DNA from: an uncultured Oscillospiraceae bacterium
Lineage (GTDB): Bacteria > Bacillota > Clostridia > Oscillospirales > Acutalibacteraceae
Direction of reading: 5' to 3'
Assembly (NCBI GenBank): GCA_900546265.1
Contig: URCA01000011.1
Span: forward strand, 1-64,000
Length of the DNA stretch: 64,000 nt
Every line of letters starts with the position of its first letter. Position 1 is the first letter of the stretch. Shown here piece by piece: positions 60,083 to 64,000 of this stretch. The notes below the pieces were generated by a model. The model did not search any database. It was not told the origin of the DNA and was given only the letters and a program-made list of their open reading frames with translations. The position numbers were made by a program, and so were the translations under genes.

Positions 60083-61318
60083 CTACAGTCCTAAAAACCG
60101 CCGCCACAGCGGCCGCACCGCCAGGCACAGCCCCATCCCGGCGGCGCACAGCCCGAACAGCAGCCAGTTGACCGCGTTCCAGCCCCACTGCCCGGCCGCC
60201 AGTCCCAGCCCCCAGCCGGACAGCGCGCTGCCCAGATAGGTGAACGCGTTGGTCAGTCCCGCCACCGTGGACGAACGTCCTGCCTTGGCGAACTGCAGCG
60301 GCACCAGGCTGATGAGCACCGTGTTGATTCCGGAAACGCACAGGCTGACCGCCGAGAACAGCAGCACGGTCAGCAGCGGGTGGAGCCTCCCGACCGCCAC
60401 CAGCAGCAGCATGCCCGTGCCCGCCGCGCCGAACAGCAGGAAAGAGGTGCGCACGTCGTCGCTTCCCGGACGCTTGCTCAGCTTTTGGATCAACCACAGT
60501 CCCGCCAGATTCACCAGCGGAAGGATGGCTGTCAGAAAGATCGACAGCGCCGCATCGATTTGGAACGTATCGGTCATCTCCTGCGGCACCCAGGTCATGA
60601 TGCCGTCCTTGAGCAGTCCCATGAACAGGATGATAGCCAGCAGCAGAGGCAGACCGGAGACCAAATACAACGCCCGGAAGCTTTCGGTTGCTTTGACGGT
60701 GTTTTTCGTTTCCACCTTTTCCGGCGTTTGGTAACAGCCCCGTGTGGTCGCCCCCACGGCGATCCATCCCAGCCCCGTCAGCAGCGTCAGCGCCGCCGGC
60801 ACCAGAAAAGATACCCGCCAGGGGAAGTGAGTTACCAGCAGGGGAATGAGCAGATAGGTACCCGTGGTTCCCAGCGACGTGGCGTAATGGAAAGACAGTA
60901 TCGCTTTGCGCAGCCGTTCCGGCGGCATGCACAGCGTCATCAGCCGGATCATCGGCGCCCAAATCAGCGCGCAGAACAGCCCGTTGAGGCACCACGCCGC
61001 CTGCATCAGCCCCACGCTGCCGGCCAGCCCCATCAGCAGGTTGCTTCCCGCCGACCCCAGCATGCCCGCCGCGATAAGCGCCTTGGGGTTCAGCCGGTCG
61101 CCCAGCCACCCGCTGAACAGCTGTCCAAGCCCGTAGGAGACGAACAAGGTGGAGGCGATAAGCCCCAGCTGATCGGTCCGAAGCCCCTCCGCTTGCCCGA
61201 TGACCACCATGGCCGCCGCGTAATTGTACCGGCCGAAATAATTGATAAAATACACGGTCCATCCCATGAGAAACAGCCGCATATAAGCGGGCGTTTCCCG
61301 CAGCGCGCGCAGCCGCAT
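60083..61318 (-). CDS. MFS transporter (OPA/GlpT-UhpT-like)
   Basis: The 411-residue protein has twelve predicted helices. N-terminal features Y-F-x-R-Y-N-Y and SYGLGQLFSGWLGDRLNPK (the MFS loop 2-3 motif G-x-x-x-D-R) resemble organophosphate:phosphate antiporters such as GlpT and UhpT. The start at 61318 follows GGGAGGGG at about 8 nt. It is divergent from a DeoR-family regulator, with shared repeats in the 145-bp gap, so its substrate is probably a sugar phosphate or glycerol phosphate derivative. Confidence 0.88.
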   Translation of the reverse strand: MRLRALRETPAYMRLFLMGWTVYFINYFGRYNYAAAMVVIGQAEGLRTDQLGLIASTLFVSYGLGQLFSGWLGDRLNPKALIAAGMLGSAGSNLLMGLAGSVGLMQAAWCLNGLFCALIWAPMIRLMTLCMPPERLRKAILSFHYATSLGTTGTYLLIPLLVTHFPWRVSFLVPAALTLLTGLGWIAVGATTRGCYQTPEKVETKNTVKATESFRALYLVSGLPLLLAIILFMGLLKDGIMTWVPQEMTDTFQIDAALSIFLTAILPLVNLAGLWLIQKLSKRPGSDDVRTSFLLFGAAGTGMLLLVAVGRLHPLLTVLLFSAVSLCVSGINTVLISLVPLQFAKAGRSSTVAGLTNAFTYLGSALSGWGLGLAAGQWGWNAVNWLLFGLCAAGMGLCLAVRPLWRRFLGL

Positions 61319-61390
61319 ATCCGCCGTCCCCTCCCTTGCGGCTTTCAGTATAGACAGCGCCGCGCCGGAAAACAAGAGGTGAACAATTTA

Positions 61391-61447
61391 TTGAAATTCG
61401 TTCAAATATTTGCTATACTAAATGTGAATTGTTCAAATATTTTGAAC
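61391..61447 (+). promoter_or_regulatory. deoR-type regulator promoter and operator repeats
   Basis: TTGAAA (61391-61396), 17-bp spacer, TATACT (61414-61419). GTTCAAATATTT occurs at 61400 and again at 61431, the second inside a near-palindrome GTTCAAATATTTTGAAC (61431-61447), and TGAACAATTT at 61380. The repeats overlap the promoter and lie between the two divergent genes, suggesting autoregulation and control of the transporter. Confidence 0.7.
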
Positions 61448-61463
61448 GAATGGAGGCGTCCCC

Positions 61464-62225
61464 ATGCCGAACGATCGCCGGCAGCAAATCCTCGACTGGC
61501 TCACCCGCTATAAAAGCGCTTCCCTCGACGAGCTGGGCGCCGCCCTGCACTACAGCCGATCCACCATCCGCCGCGACGTGCTGGAGCTGGAGGAGATGGG
61601 CCTTGTGCAGCGCGGCCGCGGCCGGGTGGAACTGCTCGTCACCTCCAGCAAGGAGCGGCACCACCTGCTGCGCGCCGGCGAGAGGGTGGAGGAAAAGCGG
61701 CGCATCGCCGCCCTGGCCGCCGACTTCGTCTCCGACGGCATGGCCCTGTTCCTCGACGCGAGCACCACCGTGCGGCAGGTTTGCCCCCTCCTCCGCCCCT
61801 TCCAGCACCTGACCGTGGTGACCAACGGCCTGGAAACCGCCCAGGCCGTCACCCGCATGCCCCATATCGGCTTGTTCTTCACCGGCGGCTATTGGCGGGA
61901 TGACACCGGCTCCTTCGTTGGGGAACCGGCGGTCGATTTTGTGCGCCGGCTGCGGCTGGATCTCTGCCTGCTCTCCTGCTGCGGCATGGACGGGGACGGC
62001 CTGTATGAGGCCAGCCTCCAGCAGGCCTACGTCAAGCAGGCTATGATCCGCAACGCCGGCTCTACCCTGGCTTTATGCGACGCCTCGAAATTCGGCCGTC
62101 CCTTCAAATACCGGCTGGCCGGCTTTGGGGAGGTGTCCTACGTGCTCACCGACGCCGCTCCGCCGCCCGCCCTGGAGGCCGCCGCTCACCGGGATGACTG
62201 CGAATTCCTGATCGCCGGGATTTAG
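61464..62225 (+). CDS. DeoR/GlpR-family transcriptional regulator
   Basis: The 253-residue product begins with a DeoR-type winged helix (RRQQILDWLTRYKSASLDEL, SRSTIRRDVLELEEMGLVQR, residues 5-55) and has a sugar-phosphate-binding DeoRC domain (about 75-235; FLDASTTVRQVCPLL, VTNGLETA, and SCCGMDGDGLYEAS, where G-x-D/x binds the ligand). DeoR regulators respond to phosphorylated sugars. It most likely represses the divergent MFS gene. RBS GGAGG before ATG. Confidence 0.92.
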   Translation: MPNDRRQQILDWLTRYKSASLDELGAALHYSRSTIRRDVLELEEMGLVQRGRGRVELLVTSSKERHHLLRAGERVEEKRRIAALAADFVSDGMALFLDASTTVRQVCPLLRPFQHLTVVTNGLETAQAVTRMPHIGLFFTGGYWRDDTGSFVGEPAVDFVRRLRLDLCLLSCCGMDGDGLYEASLQQAYVKQAMIRNAGSTLALCDASKFGRPFKYRLAGFGEVSYVLTDAAPPPALEAAAHRDDCEFLIAGI

Positions 62226-62259
62226 TCTATCCATACAAGTTTGCGCATAAAAATTAGAC

Positions 62260-62287
62260 GGCGGCAGATTTTCTGCCGCCGCCTTTT
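62260..62287 (+). terminator. deoR-type regulator terminator
   Basis: Arms GGCGGCAGA (62260-62268) and TCTGCCGCC (62272-62280), then GCCTTTTC. Confidence 0.8.
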
Positions 62288-62340
62288 CGTCTGGCGTTTT
62301 GCCCGGTGCCATGGTATACTGGACGTTGAAAGCCCGCCTC

Positions 62341-63135
62341 TTATAAATCCCAAAGCCATCGGGCGGCCCAGTCCGGCCAGCCTGCGCAGGCCTCCTGCAC
62401 CACGCCGGTCTCCGCCGTGGCCAAGGATAACCCGTGGGGCCCGCTGGGCAGGATGTGCAGCTCGGTCGGCACCCCGTTTTGACGCAGCGCCGTCGCCAGC
62501 AGCAGGGAATTCTCCACCGGCACACACGCGTCGTCCCAGGTGTGCCAGAGGAAGGTGGGCGGCGTGTCTGCCGAAACCTGGTTTTCCAAGGATGTCAGCG
62601 CGCGATCTTCCTCATACCGGTCTCCCAGCAGATTGATGAAGGAGCCCCGGTGAGCGAACTCGCCGGAGGTGATGACCGGATAGCCGAGAATCATCCCGTT
62701 CGGCTTCGCGTCTCCCGGCGTCAGACCCAGCGGCCCGTTGACGAACTCCCGGTTCCAGAACACGCCCAGGCTGGCCGCCAGATGTCCCCCCGCCGAAAAG
62801 CCGCAGACCGCGATTTTGTCGGCGTTCACATGCCATTCGTCGGCGCGGGCCCGTACCATGGCCACCGCCGTCGCCAACTGAAGCAGCGCCGCGGGGAACC
62901 GCACCGGCTCCACCGAATAGCGCAGGATAAAGCACTGGAATCCCTTTTCCAGAAATTTCAGCGCCACCGGCTCCGCCTCCCGGTCGGAAGTCATGCCGTA
63001 CCCTCCGCCCGGACAAATGACCACCGCAGGCCGTCGGTGCGCCTCCATTTCGGGCGACTCATCCCGGATGTAAGTATAGAGCTTGGCGGTCGTCCCGGCG
63101 GCGCCCGCCCGGATGTCTAGGACTTGATGCTGCAT
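62341..63135 (-). CDS. Alpha/beta hydrolase, acetyl-xylan-esterase-like
   Basis: The 264-residue product has the oxyanion region VICPGGGYGM, the nucleophile elbow GFSAGGH (about residues 110-116), the acid in TWDDACVPVENS and the His in LPSGPHGLSLA. This pattern is typical of BD-FAE/acetyl-esterase-type hydrolases that remove acetyl groups from plant polysaccharides or oligosaccharides. No signal peptide, so it works on imported sugars. It stands alone between two + strand genes. Confidence 0.85.
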   Translation of the reverse strand: MQHQVLDIRAGAAGTTAKLYTYIRDESPEMEAHRRPAVVICPGGGYGMTSDREAEPVALKFLEKGFQCFILRYSVEPVRFPAALLQLATAVAMVRARADEWHVNADKIAVCGFSAGGHLAASLGVFWNREFVNGPLGLTPGDAKPNGMILGYPVITSGEFAHRGSFINLLGDRYEEDRALTSLENQVSADTPPTFLWHTWDDACVPVENSLLLATALRQNGVPTELHILPSGPHGLSLATAETGVVQEACAGWPDWAARWLWDL

Positions 63136-63299
63136 CGATATCCCTCCCAGTTGTTATTGTACAGCAGCCAGTTTACCATGCCGCCGGGGAAAGTGCAATC
63201 CCCCTGTCCCTATAAATATGTAGCTTGCAGGAAGGCCGCGGTTCCGCCCGGCATTCTGCCTGTGTCTCCAGCCCCTCGAAAGGAATGTGATGGATCGCC

Positions 63300-64000
63300 A
63301 TGCCTCGTTTTGCCACCCGCGCCGCCGGCCCCCGTTCGGCTGCCGCCGCTCTCCTCGCCCTCGCCCTCACCGCCTCTGTCAGCGCGGCGGTTATTACCTC
63401 CGTGGTCTCCCAAAAGGCCTCCAGCCTGGCTCCCGGCGTCACCTATCAGTATCAGGACGTCAAGACCGGCCAGGGGCCCCAGAAGGTCCATACCATCTCC
63501 TTTCCCCTGGGCGGGCCGGTCGATATGCGCCTCGGGCTGTCCAACGGCAAGATCCGCGGCAATCAAAACGTGCTGGATATGGCCAAGCAAGCCGATGCCA
63601 ATGGCGACGTTCTGGCCGCCATCAACGGCAGCTTTTTCAAGCTGGGTGCCTCTTACGGCGGCATTCCCTTCAGCTTCCTCATGCAGGATGGGGAACTGTA
63701 CGTCAGCCCGCCCGTCCCCGGCAGCCCCCTGAACGGCAGCGAACAGGTCGTCATGGCGATCAATAAGGACAATACCTGCTTTGTGGCCCCCACCCCCACC
63801 TTCCAGGCCACCTGCACCATCGGGGAACAGGCTACGGTTATTCAGCATATCAACCGCCTGCGGGCCCCCGCCGCCGCGAACAGCAGCCCCGACGATTTCG
63901 TCCTCTACACGGATTTGTATGATACCTCCACCCATACCGACGGCGGCCTGGAGGTCAGCCTGGAGGTGAAGGACGACACCATCCGCCCCGGCGGCGCCAT
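63300..64000 (+). CDS. Secreted phosphodiester-glycosidase-like protein, cut by the window end
   Basis: The frame stays open from the ATG at 63300 to the window edge (at least 233 residues). A signal peptide (about 1-32) is followed by VHTISFPLGGPVDMRLGLSN and DVLAAINGSFFKLGASYGGI, which resemble the A-x-V/I-N-G-x-F-F motif of NAGPA-type domains. The catalytic and C-terminal motifs lie outside the window. AAAGGA lies 16 nt upstream of the start, farther than usual, and an in-frame TGA at 63288 excludes earlier starts. It is distantly like the N-terminal domain of the chimeric protein at 10.6-14.2 kb. Confidence 0.65.
   Translation, partial: MPRFATRAAGPRSAAAALLALALTASVSAAVITSVVSQKASSLAPGVTYQYQDVKTGQGPQKVHTISFPLGGPVDMRLGLSNGKIRGNQNVLDMAKQADANGDVLAAINGSFFKLGASYGGIPFSFLMQDGELYVSPPVPGSPLNGSEQVVMAINKDNTCFVAPTPTFQATCTIGEQATVIQHINRLRAPAAANSSPDDFVLYTDLYDTSTHTDGGLEVSLEVKDDTIRPGGA

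Noticed and set aside
1..64000. tRNA or rRNA genes
   Set aside because: No cloverleaf with T-loop GTTCGA-type motif and no rRNA-like segment was found in intergenic regions read by eye; a tRNAscan run would settle it.

Overview
The window looks like a chromosome segment from a spore-forming-type anaerobic Clostridia member, probably a gut Ruminococcaceae/Oscillospiraceae-like Bacillota. Supporting signs are AGGAGG ribosome sites with TTGACA/TATAAT promoters, an rpsF-ssb-rpsR operon, a NifU-like/GGGtGRT pair, a flavo-diiron protein, an OadB/OadG sodium pump pair, a SipW-type signal peptidase and surface proteins with PxTG-like ends. This is inferred from gene content only; no rRNA or tRNA gene was found.

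Layout. (1) 1-5.98 kb, + strand: a kdpFABC potassium-ATPase operon, preceded by a 32-residue membrane peptide and followed by an unrecognised 294-residue protein; kdpDE is absent. (2) 6.0-14.2 kb, - strand: a GC-rich glycan gene set (URO-D-like methyltransferase, pectate-lyase-like beta-helix, six-hairpin glycosidase). At its upstream end is a 1,172-residue chimera whose first 705 residues are a secreted phosphodiester-glycosidase/GLUG protein and whose last 460 are an FAD oxidoreductase without its nucleotide-binding N-terminus. (3) 14.2-17.3 kb: a graveyard holding an IS256 transposase fragment, a Fic gene with a damaged 5' end, fucU and fucI remnants and a broken secreted protein. (4) 17.3-39.4 kb, - strand: a lower-GC block that is a coherent cell-surface glycan system. 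It has a beta-helix protein fused to a SurA-like domain, two solute-binding proteins (one fused to carbohydrate-binding-like modules), two pairs of ABC sugar permeases with no ATPase, a DUF5696 protein, a YIP1 membrane protein, an NHL/TPR protein, a membrane-bound AraC regulator and two surface proteins sharing a repeated domain. (5) 39.5-41.65 kb: a decayed surface protein, a group II intron reverse-transcriptase fragment and a truncated tyrosine integrase that ends inside the terminator of the next gene. A 22-bp direct repeat at 14,454 and 40,399 brackets the block, so 14-41.6 kb looks like a decayed genomic island.

(6) 41.7-64 kb: mainly housekeeping genes. They are NifU-like/GGGtGRT, rpsR-ssb-rpsF, prfB (no programmed frameshift), a proline-rich micro-ORF, a tandem 132-bp promoter-plus-hairpin repeat that may encode two small RNAs, a two-component system, sipW, a run of hairpins, phosphoglycerate mutase, oadG-oadB, pcrA, a Cys-rich protein, an FprA flavoprotein, MYG1 and tocopherol-cyclase-like genes, an MFS transporter divergent from a DeoR regulator, an alpha/beta hydrolase and a partial phosphodiester-glycosidase-like secreted protein at the right edge.

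Best candidates for something undescribed are the 17-39 kb dual-permease surface system with its new repeat domain, the tandem structured RNA repeat at 46.65-46.92 kb, and the in-frame chimera at 10.6-14.2 kb.
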